A program made the translations under genes and the position numbers. Positions 52,436 to 61,356 of a stretch of DNA of 64,000 bases are shown one piece after another. The stretch lies in assembly GCA_018672315.1 (NCBI GenBank), contig CP076053.1, positions 1,909,827 to 1,973,826 of the forward strand. Direction: 5' to 3'. Numbering within the stretch: position 1 is the stretch's first letter; the number at the start of each line of letters is the position of its first letter. Below the pieces are notes generated by a model that worked only from the letters and a program-made list of their open reading frames with translations, was not told where the DNA came from and ran no database searches. The stretch comes from Nocardioidaceae bacterium (lineage in GTDB: Bacteria; Actinomycetota; Actinomycetes; Propionibacteriales; Nocardioidaceae).

Positions 52436-54295
52436 ATGGGGAGTCACCGGGCAGCGCGACCGGGCAAGCGCAACGCGCTGATCGTCGCTGCCGTCATCGC
52501 CGTCGCGGGCAGTCAGCTCGGAGACCGGTTCATGCCCGCGCTCGACAGCGGCGGCGACGAGGCCGCCCAGGTGCCGTGGGCGACAGACTCCTCACCGGTG
52601 GCCGCGCAGGCCCCGGTCGACCCCGACCAGGCGGCTCTCGAGCTCGCGCAGGCCGGCCAGGACCGAGCGTCCGACAGCGATGCGCCGGCAGGCCGGTCCC
52701 TGAGGAGCGAGACGCCGGCCGAGCGTCTCGAAGGGCTCGACACCAAGGTCACGCCGCCACCCCCCGCGACCATCTCCGGCGTCGTCCGCACGCCGTCCGG
52801 CGCGCGCCTCGACAACGTCGTCGTGGAGGCCGTCGCCGTGCAGAGCCCGCGGACGCCCCTGGGTGACGAGCTCACCCGCGCGCCTGTCGCGGCCACGGTG
52901 CTGAGCGGCGACACGGCGGCGGGTCGTGGGGCGTACGCCCTGGAGGTGCCGGCCGGTCGCTACGTCGTGCGCTACCGCCCGGCCCCGGGCGGTCAGGCGT
53001 GGCGTGCCGACTACAACGGTGACGTCGCCGCCGGCGAGCCCTTCATGGTGGACCCGGGCGAGGGGATCGCCATGGCGTCGCAGCAGATGGAGCGGTCACG
53101 ACCCGTGACGATCCGCGGGCTGGTCTGGGACGAGAGCGCGGCGATGGTGCCGAACGTCGTGGTGCAGCTCGTACGCAAGGCCGGCGCGACGATGGTGCCG
53201 GTCGACTTCGCGATGACCGATGAGCTGGGGGCGTTCGAGTTCCCGCTGGCGGCGCGCGGCGAGCGCTACACGGTGCGGATCCGAGGGGGGTCCGACACCG
53301 AGGGCACGGTGCTGCCGGTCGGTCACGCGTGGTTCGGGGACGTCACCGAGTCCGTGCAGGCTCGCTGGGTGACGGCGGGCGAGGGTGCCTCGAAGGTGAC
53401 ACTCGGCCCGATCCGGATCACCGAGCGCATCGAGACGGTCACGGCGCCGACGATCGAGGGAGACGTACGCGTCGGGGCGGTGCTCGAGGTCGCCGATGGC
53501 ACCTGGAACACGACCCCGGCCGCGGAGGCGAGCGCCAGCGAGCCGTCTCGAAACCAAGGGCTCGACCCCGGCCTCACCTACCAATGGCTCCTCGACGGTG
53601 AGGAGATCGCGAACGCGGTCGCCCCCACCTACCGGGTCGCCCAGGCCGACCTCGGGTCGATCATCTCCGTCCGCACCCGCGCCACGGTGGCCGGCGTGAG
53701 CGCCGAGGCGTACGCGCTCCCGCAGCTGGTGCGCCAGGCCGCCCCGCCGACGGCGACCACCCCGCCCACGCTCGACGGCGATCCCGTCGTCGGCGAGAGG
53801 CTCACCGCCGACGTCGGGGAGTGGGCGCCGCGTGCCGGCGCGAGCTCGGGCCAGGTGCGTACGTCGGTCGCGTGGCAGCGCGACGGCATCCGGATCCCGG
53901 GAGCCACGGGACGCACCTACCGGGTGCAGTCCGGCGACGTCGGCCACGAGATCGCGGCGGTGGTCGCGGCCGTGGTCACCTCGCAGGCCGGACGGTCGGA
54001 GACCGCGCTCGTGCCGACCGTGCCCGTACGCATCGACAACCTCCTCTCGACCACGACCGCCGAGAGGGTCGGGAATCGCGTCGCGGTGACCGTGACGAGC
54101 TCGGGCGGCGACCCGGTCACGGGCGAGGTGATGCTGCTCGACGGACGTGGTGGCGTACTCACTCGGCGACCGCTCACCGCAGCCGACGGCGGCTCCCTGA
54201 CGATGCCGGGTGCGGGCTCATCCGTGGTCTTTCTGGGTGGTCCGGGTCTCACCGACTCAACCGCAGCTCTCGGACGTGCGAGGGCCGGCCGGTAG
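52436..54295 (+). CDS. Ig-repeat surface protein
   Basis: 619 residues. A N-terminal helix (ALIVAAVIAVAGSQLG, 14-29) anchors or exports it. Two carboxypeptidase-regulatory-like beta domains (ATISGVVRTPSGARLDNVVV, then VTIRGLVWDESAAMVPNVVV) are followed by two ~90-residue repeats (PTIEGDVRVGAVLEVADGTW; PTLDGDPVVGERLTADVGEW) of the same type as in the CHAP protein, and a last beta domain. No SD before the ATG; start uncertain. EPSRNQGLD is encoded by a copy of a dispersed repeat fragment (GTCTCGAAACC). Function unknown. Confidence 0.75.
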   Translation: MGSHRAARPGKRNALIVAAVIAVAGSQLGDRFMPALDSGGDEAAQVPWATDSSPVAAQAPVDPDQAALELAQAGQDRASDSDAPAGRSLRSETPAERLEGLDTKVTPPPPATISGVVRTPSGARLDNVVVEAVAVQSPRTPLGDELTRAPVAATVLSGDTAAGRGAYALEVPAGRYVVRYRPAPGGQAWRADYNGDVAAGEPFMVDPGEGIAMASQQMERSRPVTIRGLVWDESAAMVPNVVVQLVRKAGATMVPVDFAMTDELGAFEFPLAARGERYTVRIRGGSDTEGTVLPVGHAWFGDVTESVQARWVTAGEGASKVTLGPIRITERIETVTAPTIEGDVRVGAVLEVADGTWNTTPAAEASASEPSRNQGLDPGLTYQWLLDGEEIANAVAPTYRVAQADLGSIISVRTRATVAGVSAEAYALPQLVRQAAPPTATTPPTLDGDPVVGERLTADVGEWAPRAGASSGQVRTSVAWQRDGIRIPGATGRTYRVQSGDVGHEIAAVVAAVVTSQAGRSETALVPTVPVRIDNLLSTTTAERVGNRVAVTVTSSGGDPVTGEVMLLDGRGGVLTRRPLTAADGGSLTMPGAGSSVVFLGGPGLTDSTAALGRARAGR

Positions 54296-54317
54296 GCGGG
54301 ACGCGAGCCCGGCTCCC

Positions 54318-54443
54318 TCAACTCAGCCGCAGGATGAACACTCCGATGATGCACCCCGTGAGCAGACAGAACGCGATCACGGCGGCCATCTGACTGGTCA
54401 TCGGCGGGCGCGGAGATCTCTCGGGGTCGTCGTCGGACTGCAC
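54318..54443 (-). CDS. Small membrane protein, 41 residues
   Basis: Read from the minus strand: an acidic head of ~18 residues (QSDDDPERSPRPPMTSQM) and one hydrophobic helix (AAVIAFCLLTGCIIGVFIL) ending RLS. GTG start at 54443, or ATG at 54401 (27 residues). No SD; AACAAT 12 nt upstream could be a -10. Coding status is inferred from its composition and hydrophobic pattern. Confidence 0.4.
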   Translation of the reverse strand: MQSDDDPERSPRPPMTSQMAAVIAFCLLTGCIIGVFILRLS

Positions 54444-54515
54444 ATCAGACAAACGATTGTTCACGACTAAAGTGACGCGAGGGCGCGGTCACATCGCGCC
54501 GCCGTGCAGGGCGAC

Positions 54516-55478
54516 TCAGCCCAGCGAGCTCAGCGCCCTCACCGCGAAGCGGAACTGCGAGTTGCGGGGCAGCTTGCCGAACGCGGCGCGGGTGGCGTCC
54601 GGTCCGACGACCTTGCGGCGGGTGACGGTGCGACCGTTCTCGGTGGTGCCGCGCAGCACGACGGCGTACCCGGTGATCGCCGCGCCCCGCTCGCGGGCAG
54701 GGTCCCAGGTGACGACGACGCGGCGGGCGCGTACGCGGGCGTCGAGGCCCTGCACACGCGTGGGTCGCAGCACGGGCATGTTCACCACGTAGGTGATCGG
54801 CTCGCTCGCGCCGGCGTCGCTGAGGGCGGTGAGCGCGAGGCGGTACGTCTCGCCCCACTCCAGCCCGTCGCTGGAGATCTCGCGGGCCTCGGGACCGAGG
54901 TTCACCGGGCCCGACGGGAGACCGGTGACGCGGTACCCGGTCACGGGTGCACCGCGCTCGACGAAGGGGCTCCAGGTCATCTTCACCGACGTGCCGCCCC
55001 GGGTGACCAGGTGCAGCGAGGGGATGCCGGGGGCGCGTACGGGGGCGATCTCCTCGGTGCCCGGCGGGATCTCCGAGGCGTCGTTGACCGCGGAGGTCGC
55101 GACCACGTAGATCGTGTAGCGCGTCTCGGTGGCGAGGCCGGTGAAGGTCGCGGAGCGGGCCTCGGGGCCGAGCTCGACGGTGCGGGTGCCGGGGCGTACG
55201 GCCACGGTGTAGCCGGTGATCGGCGTGCCGTTGGGCGTCGCCGGGTCCCAGGTGACGGTCAGGGTGCCGTCGTCGAGGACGGCGCGGAGGTTCTCCACGC
55301 GCGACGGGGCGCTCGCCTGGCCCGAGGCGACCGGCACCGCGGCGGTCTCGGTGCCCTCGGCGTACGCGGGGCTGATCGTGCCGAGCCCGCCCAGCAGGAC
55401 TGCGGCGGACACGGTCGAGACGAGAGCGCGGGCGGGGACGGCAGAGAGACGTGCGTGCCGGCGGGACCGAGAAGACAT
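54516..55478 (-). CDS. Secreted protein with three FN3 domains
   Basis: 320 residues from ATG at 55478 (an in-frame start at 55529 is possible). Signal peptide with LVSTVSAAVLLGGLGTISPAYA (about 19-40). Three fibronectin type III repeats with the WDPATPNGTPITGYTV, WSPFVERGAPVTGYRV and WDPARERGAAITGYAV cores. Extracellular, function unknown; FN3 in actinobacteria often decorates secreted enzymes. Confidence 0.85.
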   Translation of the reverse strand: MSSRSRRHARLSAVPARALVSTVSAAVLLGGLGTISPAYAEGTETAAVPVASGQASAPSRVENLRAVLDDGTLTVTWDPATPNGTPITGYTVAVRPGTRTVELGPEARSATFTGLATETRYTIYVVATSAVNDASEIPPGTEEIAPVRAPGIPSLHLVTRGGTSVKMTWSPFVERGAPVTGYRVTGLPSGPVNLGPEAREISSDGLEWGETYRLALTALSDAGASEPITYVVNMPVLRPTRVQGLDARVRARRVVVTWDPARERGAAITGYAVVLRGTTENGRTVTRRKVVGPDATRAAFGKLPRNSQFRFAVRALSSLG

Positions 55479-55526
55479 GAGGCTGACCTGTCGCGAGAAG
55501 GGCGCGGACCTCCCGCGCGCCACGCG

Positions 55527-55556
55527 CATCCTATCTAGACAATCCGGACATTGTCA
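55527..55556 (-). promoter_or_regulatory. Promoter and operator of the FN3 gene
   Basis: On the minus strand GTGACA (-35), an 18-nt spacer and TAGGAT (-10, 55532-55527). GACAAT (55537-55542) and ATTGTC (55549-55554) form an inverted repeat inside the spacer, a likely repressor site. Confidence 0.55.
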
Positions 55557-55655
55557 CCGGTTGTCCGACACACAGGACCTTGGGCCCAATGCGGACAGAG
55601 ACCGCAAGGGACCGAGAACCGGCGAGTGTCCTCACCCCGGGGCATGATCGTCGTC

Positions 55656-56045
55656 GTGGAGACATGGACCCTGGCCGAGATCGACGCAGCGGTGAGGGCG
55701 TCGTGGGGACCTGACACGTCGTTCGCCACGACCGACTACATGGCCCGGGCGCCCGGGAAGCCCTCGCGCGGTCAGTGCGGGACGACCGCTCTGGTCGTCC
55801 AGGACCTGCTCGGTGGCGACCTGATGGTCGCCGACGTGGCGTACGAAGGTCAGGTGGAGGGCGTGCACTACTGGAACCTGATGCCCGACGGGAGCGAGGT
55901 GGACCTGACGCGAGACCAGTTCGCCCCCGGCGAGTCCCTCGTCAACCAGCGACGAGTGCTCGTGGGCCGGGATCCCTCCTCCGCCGGGGAGCAGCCGTTC
56001 CAGGTGCTGAGGACGAGAGTCGCCGCGGCCCTCGGTCCCCAGTAG
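55656..56045 (+). CDS. YunG-like protein
   Basis: 129 residues from GTG at 55656 (ATG at 55644 possible). RASWGPDTSFATTD, then SRGQCGTTALVVQDLLGG, GVHYWNLMPDGSEVDLTRDQF are YunG-family features. Cys and His in GQCGTTA and VHYWN are reminiscent of papain-like folds, but no activity is known. CATGAT lies 7 nt before the GTG, suggesting a leaderless mRNA. Confidence 0.7.
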   Translation: METWTLAEIDAAVRASWGPDTSFATTDYMARAPGKPSRGQCGTTALVVQDLLGGDLMVADVAYEGQVEGVHYWNLMPDGSEVDLTRDQFAPGESLVNQRRVLVGRDPSSAGEQPFQVLRTRVAAALGPQ

Positions 56046-56100
56046 GTCCGCGCGCGAGCAGGACTCCCTCGGAGCAAGTCAGGCGTCTTACCCTGGTCGC

Positions 56101-56814
56101 GTGCATCCACCCGCCACCGCCACGCGCGGCGTCCTCGTGGGCGCCGTCTGCGGTGTCGGCGCGGTGGTCGCGCACCAGCTGGCCGGGGGTGGCGCGGTGC
56201 CGCTCTCCCTCGCCCTGGTCGTGCTCGCGGGCAGCGTGGCGCTGGGACCACTCCTCGTACGCCGCGCCGGCCCCGCCCACCTCGGGGTGCTGGCCGGGGC
56301 GGCGGTGCTCCTGCAGTTCGCCGCCCACCTCGCGATGGCCCTGCTCTCACCGGCGCAGATGGCGTTGGCGGCCACGCGGCAGGCGATGGCCGAGGCCGGG
56401 CCCGTCCGCGTCCTCGGTGACCACCCCGGCTGCGAGGGCCACGTGATGTCGCACTCCGACGCCATGGCGGCCGGGCTGATGCCCCACGACATGAGCGGAC
56501 ACGGCAGCGGTCTGCTCGGCGCCCTCGACCACGCGGTCGGCATGGTGCTCGCGGGCGGCGTCTCGATGCTGCTCGCCCACCTCGCCATCGCCGCGCTCAC
56601 CGCGCTCGTCGCCCGCGGCGCCGACCGGGCGGTGCTCTCCGCGCTCACCGAGTGGCTGCTGCCGCTCCTGCCGGTGCTCCTCACCCTCGTGCCGCGCCCG
56701 ACGCTCCCCGCGGCGAGCACGCCGCTGCTGACCCCGACCACGGCCCCCTCGCGTACGCCGGCAGCGCCCCGCGGACCACCGCGCCGCACGACGTACCTCA
56801 TCTCCCTCACCTGA
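56101..56814 (+). CDS. Polytopic membrane protein with His/Met-rich loop
   Basis: 237 residues from GTG at 56101; TACCCT ends 6 nt before, so leaderless. Four to five helices; between helices 3 and 4 an extracytoplasmic loop (108-134) has His and Met in HPGCEGHVMSHSDAM and MPHDMSGHG, a metal-binding composition typical of copper-related proteins. A Pro/Thr/Arg tail ends it. No family assigned; the PepSY gene downstream supports a copper or heme context. Confidence 0.65.
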   Translation: MHPPATATRGVLVGAVCGVGAVVAHQLAGGGAVPLSLALVVLAGSVALGPLLVRRAGPAHLGVLAGAAVLLQFAAHLAMALLSPAQMALAATRQAMAEAGPVRVLGDHPGCEGHVMSHSDAMAAGLMPHDMSGHGSGLLGALDHAVGMVLAGGVSMLLAHLAIAALTALVARGADRAVLSALTEWLLPLLPVLLTLVPRPTLPAASTPLLTPTTAPSRTPAAPRGPPRRTTYLISLT

Positions 56815-56891
56815 CGGACCTCGACCGGGGCCTGTCGGGCCCCTGCGTGCAGCCGCGCCCGGACGCGGCCACGCCCTCTCGAGAGGCCGTC

Positions 56892-58403
56892 ATGACGACC
56901 ACCCCTGTCCAACCTCCACACCCCGCTGATCGAGGTGCGAAAGCCCGACCGGTGGTCGAGGAGCGAGGCGATAGCCGAGCCGCGAGACCCCGGTCCCGCT
57001 CGATGCGCCCGCTGCTCCTCCGCCTGCACTTCTACGCGGCGATCCTCGCCGCGCCGTTCCTGCTCGTCGCCGCGCTCAGCGGCGGCCTGTACGCCCTCGC
57101 GCCGCAGATCGAGCAGGTCGTGTACGCCGACGAGCTCACCACCGACTCCCGCGGTCCGGCGCTGCCGTTGGCCGACCAGGTCGCCTCCGCCCGCGAGGTC
57201 GAGCCGACGCTGCCGCTGCTGGCGATCCGTCCCGCGGAGGAGGTCGGGCAGACGACCCGCCTGCTCTTCGACGACGGCCGCACTGAGGAGTTCCGTCGCC
57301 TCGCGGTCTTCGTCGACCCGGTCACCGCGGAGGTGACCGGCGAGTCCACCTCGTACGGCTCCTCCGGCGCCCTGCCCCTGCGCACCTGGGTCGGCGAGCT
57401 GCACCGCCACCTGCACCTCGGTGAGCCCGGGCGGCTCTACTCCGAGCTCGCCGCGTCCTGGCTCGGTGTCGTCGTCGCCGCCGGGCTCGGCCTGTGGCTG
57501 ACCCGCCCCGGTGGTCGAGGGCGCTTCGGTGGCCGAGGAGCGAGGGGCTACCCGAGCCGCGAGACCCAGGGCGCGACCCGGCGCACAAGCCCTCGCCGTC
57601 GCACCCTCGCCCTGCATAGCACCGTCGGCCTCTGGGCCACTCTCGGCTTCCTCATGCTCTCGGTCACCGGGTTGACGTGGTCGACGTACGCGGGCGCGAA
57701 CGTCTCCGAGCTCCGCTCCGCGCTGTCCTGGACGGCTCCGCCGGTCATCAGCGAGACCGGCCCCGGCTCGAGCGAGGAGGCGGGCCGCGCCGGCCACGCC
57801 GGCCACGGCGGCCACGGCGGCGACACCGCGGGCGGATTCATCCCGGTCGACAGCCTGGGAGTGGGATACGACGCCGCGCTCGCCTCGGCCCGTGCCGAGG
57901 GGCTCGACGGTCTGGTGGAGGTGACGGGTCCGACGGCGCTGAACGGCACGTACGTCGTCTCCCAGACCGACTCCACCTGGCCGACCCGTGGTGACGTGAC
58001 CTCGATCGACCCGGAGACCGGGTCGGTGGTCGACACGGTGCGCTTCGACAGCATCCCGCTGATGGCGAAGGCGGCCTCGTGGGGCATCGACCTGCACATG
58101 GGTGTGCTGTTCGGGTGGGTCAGCGCGATCGCGATGTTCGGACTGGCGCTGGCGCTGGTCGCGATGATCGTGACGGGCTACCGGGCGTGGTGGCTGCGGC
58201 GTCCCACGCGGGGACACGCGTTGCGAATGGGGCGGCCCGTACGCCGCGGTGCGTGGCGGTCACTTCCTCCGGTCGGCACAGCCGCCGTCGTGGTGGTGGC
58301 CCTCGCTGTGGGCTGGTTCCTCCCGGTGCTGGGGGTGAGCCTGCTGGTGTTCCTCGCGATCGACCTCATGGTCGGTCTGCGCGGCAGCCGACAGACGGCC
58401 TGA
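56892..58403 (+). CDS. PepSY-associated transmembrane protein
   Basis: 503 residues from ATG at 56892. Four helices (RPLLLRLHFYAAILAAPFLL at ~39-58; another at 195-210; RTLALHSTVGLWATLGFLML; a C-terminal pair). LHFYAAILAAPFLLVAALSG and the H-rich GHAGHGGHGG stretch plus WGIDLHMGVLFGW are PepSY-TM features; such proteins are linked with iron/copper reductase systems. Two segments (PVVEERGDSRAARPRS and RGRFGGRGARGYPSRET) are translated copies of a dispersed repeat. Confidence 0.85.
   Translation: MTTTPVQPPHPADRGAKARPVVEERGDSRAARPRSRSMRPLLLRLHFYAAILAAPFLLVAALSGGLYALAPQIEQVVYADELTTDSRGPALPLADQVASAREVEPTLPLLAIRPAEEVGQTTRLLFDDGRTEEFRRLAVFVDPVTAEVTGESTSYGSSGALPLRTWVGELHRHLHLGEPGRLYSELAASWLGVVVAAGLGLWLTRPGGRGRFGGRGARGYPSRETQGATRRTSPRRRTLALHSTVGLWATLGFLMLSVTGLTWSTYAGANVSELRSALSWTAPPVISETGPGSSEEAGRAGHAGHGGHGGDTAGGFIPVDSLGVGYDAALASARAEGLDGLVEVTGPTALNGTYVVSQTDSTWPTRGDVTSIDPETGSVVDTVRFDSIPLMAKAASWGIDLHMGVLFGWVSAIAMFGLALALVAMIVTGYRAWWLRRPTRGHALRMGRPVRRGAWRSLPPVGTAAVVVVALAVGWFLPVLGVSLLVFLAIDLMVGLRGSRQTA
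56951..56990 (+). repeat. Dispersed repeat copy A inside the PepSY gene
   Basis: GGTGGTCGAGGAGCGAGGCG, then ATAGCCGAGCCGCGAGACCC. Same element as 57510-57568 and 63073-63110. In frame within the coding sequence. Confidence 0.8.
57510..57568 (+). repeat. Dispersed repeat copy B inside the PepSY gene
   Basis: A partial unit GGTGGTCGAGGGCGCTTC is followed by a full one ending GAGCCGCGAGACCC. Same orientation as copy A, also in frame. Confidence 0.8.
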
Positions 58404-58410
58404 CGCACAG

Positions 58411-58441
58411 CGGGCGCCGGGGCCAGTGGCCCCGGCGCCCG
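58411..58441 (+). terminator. Terminator after the PepSY gene
   Basis: CGGGCGCCGGGGCC and GGCCCCGGCGCCCG form a perfect 14-bp stem with AGT loop, 7 nt after the stop. Confidence 0.85.
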
Positions 58442-58529
58442 CCGGTCGTTCTCTCCAGCGGCGGCAGGTGGCAGGTGGGACGGGCGGCCTCCATCTGCGT
58501 CTCGGTCTCACGTTCACGACGCGCTCCGG

Positions 58530-59375
58530 TCACGGCGGTGACAGACGAACCGAGAATCCGCGCCACAGTGCCGCCGCAACGGCCATCCGTCGATCGACCG
58601 AGTCGGGCACGACGCCCTGCTGCGCGGGGATCTGTAGCGCTCGCGCCATCGTCAGCACGGACTGGTCGTTCATTCTGTCGAGGAGCTCGGCCTGCCGCGT
58701 CGCTCCGACGGTTCGCGCAGCGTCCTCGCCCACGACGTGGGCCGTGGCGAGGCCGACGTCCCATCCGTGTTCGGTCAGCTCATGGAGGTCTCCGTCCCAG
58801 AGCCGCTCCGAAGTGTCTTCATCGATCTCGTGCCACAGCAGGACGGCTGCGAGGTCCTGGGCATCCTTGTCGTCGCCACGCGGCGCGCGATCGATGAAGG
58901 CAGACAGTTTGAGCGCCGCGTAGCCGCTGACACGTGGCCCGGATCACGGCTCCGCCGGGCAGTTGACAGGCGGTGGAAGTGGCGAAGACCTCGCGATATC
59001 CCCAGACATTGAGGCCTTCCGGTCGACGAGGCGGCGCGACGACACCGGGTGGGTGCTCGACGTCGCCGAACGGGACGATGTCGGTGGGGATGCCGGCGAT
59101 GTCGAAACGGACGCCAGAGTGGCCCAAGCGTACGAAGCCTCGCGTGGCGGACTCGAACTCTTCGAGGTCGGACACGATGAGGGAAGGTCGACGTCGCTCG
59201 TGGCGCGAAGCGCTACCGGCGTACCGAGGGACGCGTGCACCGCGTCGCGGTAGGCAGCGCCCACCAGGAGGATGCTTTCCGCGTCGAGACCGCTGCCCCT
59301 CGCGAGCATCTCGGCGACGATCGTGTCGACCAGTTGCAGGTCCACCGGCCGGAAAGCAGCGGGGTCACCCAGCAT
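58530..59375 (-). pseudogene. AbiEii-type nucleotidyltransferase toxin, frameshifted
   Basis: ATG at 59375 overlaps the upstream antitoxin stop by 11 nt. First segment LDAESILLVGAAYRDAVHAS, then ALRATSDVDL (nucleotidyltransferase motif). At about 59188 one base is missing, and the reading continues in another frame as LEEFESATRGFVRLGHSG and VRFDIAGIPTDIVPFGDVE. At about 58925 an extra base returns to the first frame for GYAALKLSAFIDRAPRGDDK, DAQDLAAVLLWH and the end. The -1 and +1 shifts cancel, total 846 nt. Toxin probably inactive, unless these are sequencing errors. Confidence 0.75.
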
Positions 59376-60312
59376 GGCACTCGCGCCACTCGACGGCCGC
59401 TTGCATCAGCCTCGGGTCGGTCGAGGACATCAGGTCTCCATACACGAGCGGCCAGGGCGCGGCCGGCAGACGCCCTCCCCGGACCGTGACCTCGTACGCC
59501 GGCTCCGCGCCCGACGGCGGGGTCCAGAACTGCCGTCTCAAGAACACATCGGCCTTCCTGTCGCGACGCCAGCGATTGAGCCTGATCCACGCGGTGGGAA
59601 ATTCGACCGAGTACAACGAGAGCGTGAGCGGCGAGCGGATGGCCGGCGCCGCTGCCTCGCCGCTCACGTACGCCGGCGGCACCTCCGCGGGCACGACGAG
59701 TTCTTGCCGCTCGGCCATGAATGCAGTCATCTCGAGCTGCGGTCCCAGGTTGAGGGGGTAGTTCGCGGCCCAGGCGTCGAGCAGTCGGTGGCGGGTCGAC
59801 CCGGCGGGGTCGTAGCTGAGTTGACCTAGAGCGTTCTTGGTCTGATGCACGAGGCTCAGCGACGTGCCTGATACTCCGGCGAGGTCGCGCAGGGGTGCGT
59901 CCACGAGAAACGGCCAGGTGAGAAGGGCCGCCACGATCTGAGATCTACGTCCGCTGAAGAGGTTCGCGGGACGACCCCGTGATGCGTCGCCGTCAGGCCG
60001 GGACGCCCCGCGGACGTCGATGAGGACGTTGCCGAAACTGATGTAGGCGTTGCCGGAGAGGTCAACGAACTGTGCCTGCTGCTCGCGCAGACGCTCCGCC
60101 TGCTTCGCGTTGACGCGGCGGAGGAGCAGCAGGATCGGCGGGCGCTGTTCCGCGACCGATGCACCCGCCGGCGGCGAGGTCGCTTGGAGCAGACGGAACG
60201 CCTGTCCTGAGCCCGAGCGCGCGAGACGGACGACCCGATCGCCACCATCGGCTTCGTCTGCGGTCGAGAGTCCGAGCTGATGCAGGACGGTCAGCCACGG
60301 GGTCACGCTCAC
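59365..60312 (-). CDS. AbiEi-family antitoxin
   Basis: 315 residues from GTG at 60312, preceded by GAAAGGG; a longer GTG start at 60378 overlaps the repeat-rich operator. SVTPWLTVLHQLGLSTADEA opens, later QFVDLSGNAYISFGNVLIDV, PANLFSGRRSQIVAALLTWP and a winged-helix region (RDLAGVSGTSLSLVHQTKNA, helix-turn-helix). This is the AbiEi-type transcriptional antitoxin and repressor. The toxin gene downstream is frameshifted. Confidence 0.82.
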   Translation of the reverse strand: MSVTPWLTVLHQLGLSTADEADGGDRVVRLARSGSGQAFRLLQATSPPAGASVAEQRPPILLLLRRVNAKQAERLREQQAQFVDLSGNAYISFGNVLIDVRGASRPDGDASRGRPANLFSGRRSQIVAALLTWPFLVDAPLRDLAGVSGTSLSLVHQTKNALGQLSYDPAGSTRHRLLDAWAANYPLNLGPQLEMTAFMAERQELVVPAEVPPAYVSGEAAAPAIRSPLTLSLYSVEFPTAWIRLNRWRRDRKADVFLRRQFWTPPSGAEPAYEVTVRGGRLPAAPWPLVYGDLMSSTDPRLMQAAVEWRECHAG

Positions 60313-60340
60313 GCGAGGATCCCTTTCGATGAGGACTCGA

Positions 60341-60382
60341 TGTTCGGTCTTATCGAACACTAGCAATTCATCGAACACTTGC
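60341..60382 (-). promoter_or_regulatory. Operator repeats of the AbiE locus
   Basis: ATCGAACACTAGC (60352-60364) and ATCGAACACTTGC (60370-60382) are direct repeats 18 nt apart; TGTTCG (60341-60346) with CGAACA (60354-60359) is an inverted repeat. The set sits just upstream of the antitoxin start, consistent with negative autoregulation as known for AbiEi. Confidence 0.6.
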
Positions 60383-60400
60383 GATGGTCCAGGGATCGAT

Positions 60401-61288
60401 CTATCCCTTCAACGTCGGCACCAGCACCTCCGCCACCTCAGCCCCGAACTCCTCGTGGGCGAACAGCCCTCCCCGGCGTACGACGTGCAGCTGCGCCGGC
60501 CCCGCGAAGCTCGGCAGCATCGCCCGCGCCTCCTCCGCGGGGAAGAACGGGTCCTCGGCTCCGTAGACCAGCTGCACCGGTGCGCTCATCCGCGCGTGCA
60601 CCTCGCCGAGCCGGCGCACGAGATCGAGGTCGAAGGCGCGCAGCAGCTCCCCGGCCGCCCACCGCCGCTCGGGGTCCTCGCGCAGGGGCTGCAGGAAGAA
60701 TTCGGCGAACTCGCCGTCCAGCAGGTCGGCGTCGGCGAACGCGCCACCGAGCAGCAGCGGCGTACGCCGAAGCCTCGGCGCGTTCAGCAGCCGCGCCAAC
60801 ACGTGCTCGACCCCAGGCACGTGCCGGGCGGACACGAAGGACCGGAACCGCCACCCCATCCCCGTCGACAGCTCGGTGTCGAGCAGCCCCCATCCGCGTA
60901 CGCGCGGGTCGTCGGCGAGCGCGTGCCGGGCGATCAGGCCGCCGGAGTCGTGCCCGACCACCGCGACCGACCCGGGCTCGAGCAGCCCGAGGGCGTCGAG
61001 GACGCGGCGTACGGCCTCGGCGTGCTCGAGGATCCCGAAGCGCGCGCCGCGGTCGAAGCGGCTCTGCCCGGCGCCCACCAGGTCGACCACGTGGCAGCGC
61101 ACGTGCGCCGCGAGGTGGGGGAGCAGGGTGCGCCAGGTGGCGCCGGAGACCGGCCAGCCGTGCACGAGGAGCACGTCGGGTCCGGTGCCGACGGAGCGTA
61201 CGGCGACCTCACCGTTCCCCACGTCGACGAACTGGTCGGGGGTCTCACGGAACATCTCGCTCGCCTCGGCAGCGGTCAACGTGGTCAC
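60401..61288 (-). CDS. Alpha/beta hydrolase, epoxide-hydrolase-like
   Basis: 295 residues from GTG at 61288 with AGGAGGACCCC upstream. HGWPVSGATWR is the HGxP oxyanion motif; the elbow VVGHDSGGLIA places Asp114 at the nucleophile position (as in epoxide hydrolases, GHDWGG). Acid Asp in YGAEDPFF and His in RGGLFAHEEFG. Cytoplasmic. Divergent from the XRE regulator, so probably its target. Confidence 0.88.
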   Translation of the reverse strand: MTTLTAAEASEMFRETPDQFVDVGNGEVAVRSVGTGPDVLLVHGWPVSGATWRTLLPHLAAHVRCHVVDLVGAGQSRFDRGARFGILEHAEAVRRVLDALGLLEPGSVAVVGHDSGGLIARHALADDPRVRGWGLLDTELSTGMGWRFRSFVSARHVPGVEHVLARLLNAPRLRRTPLLLGGAFADADLLDGEFAEFFLQPLREDPERRWAAGELLRAFDLDLVRRLGEVHARMSAPVQLVYGAEDPFFPAEEARAMLPSFAGPAQLHVVRRGGLFAHEEFGAEVAEVLVPTLKG

Positions 61289-61356
61289 GGGGTCCTCCTG
61301 GGTCGGGGTGATGAGTGGCTCGCCGCCAGCCTTCGTGCGTACGCGGGCGCTCGCAA

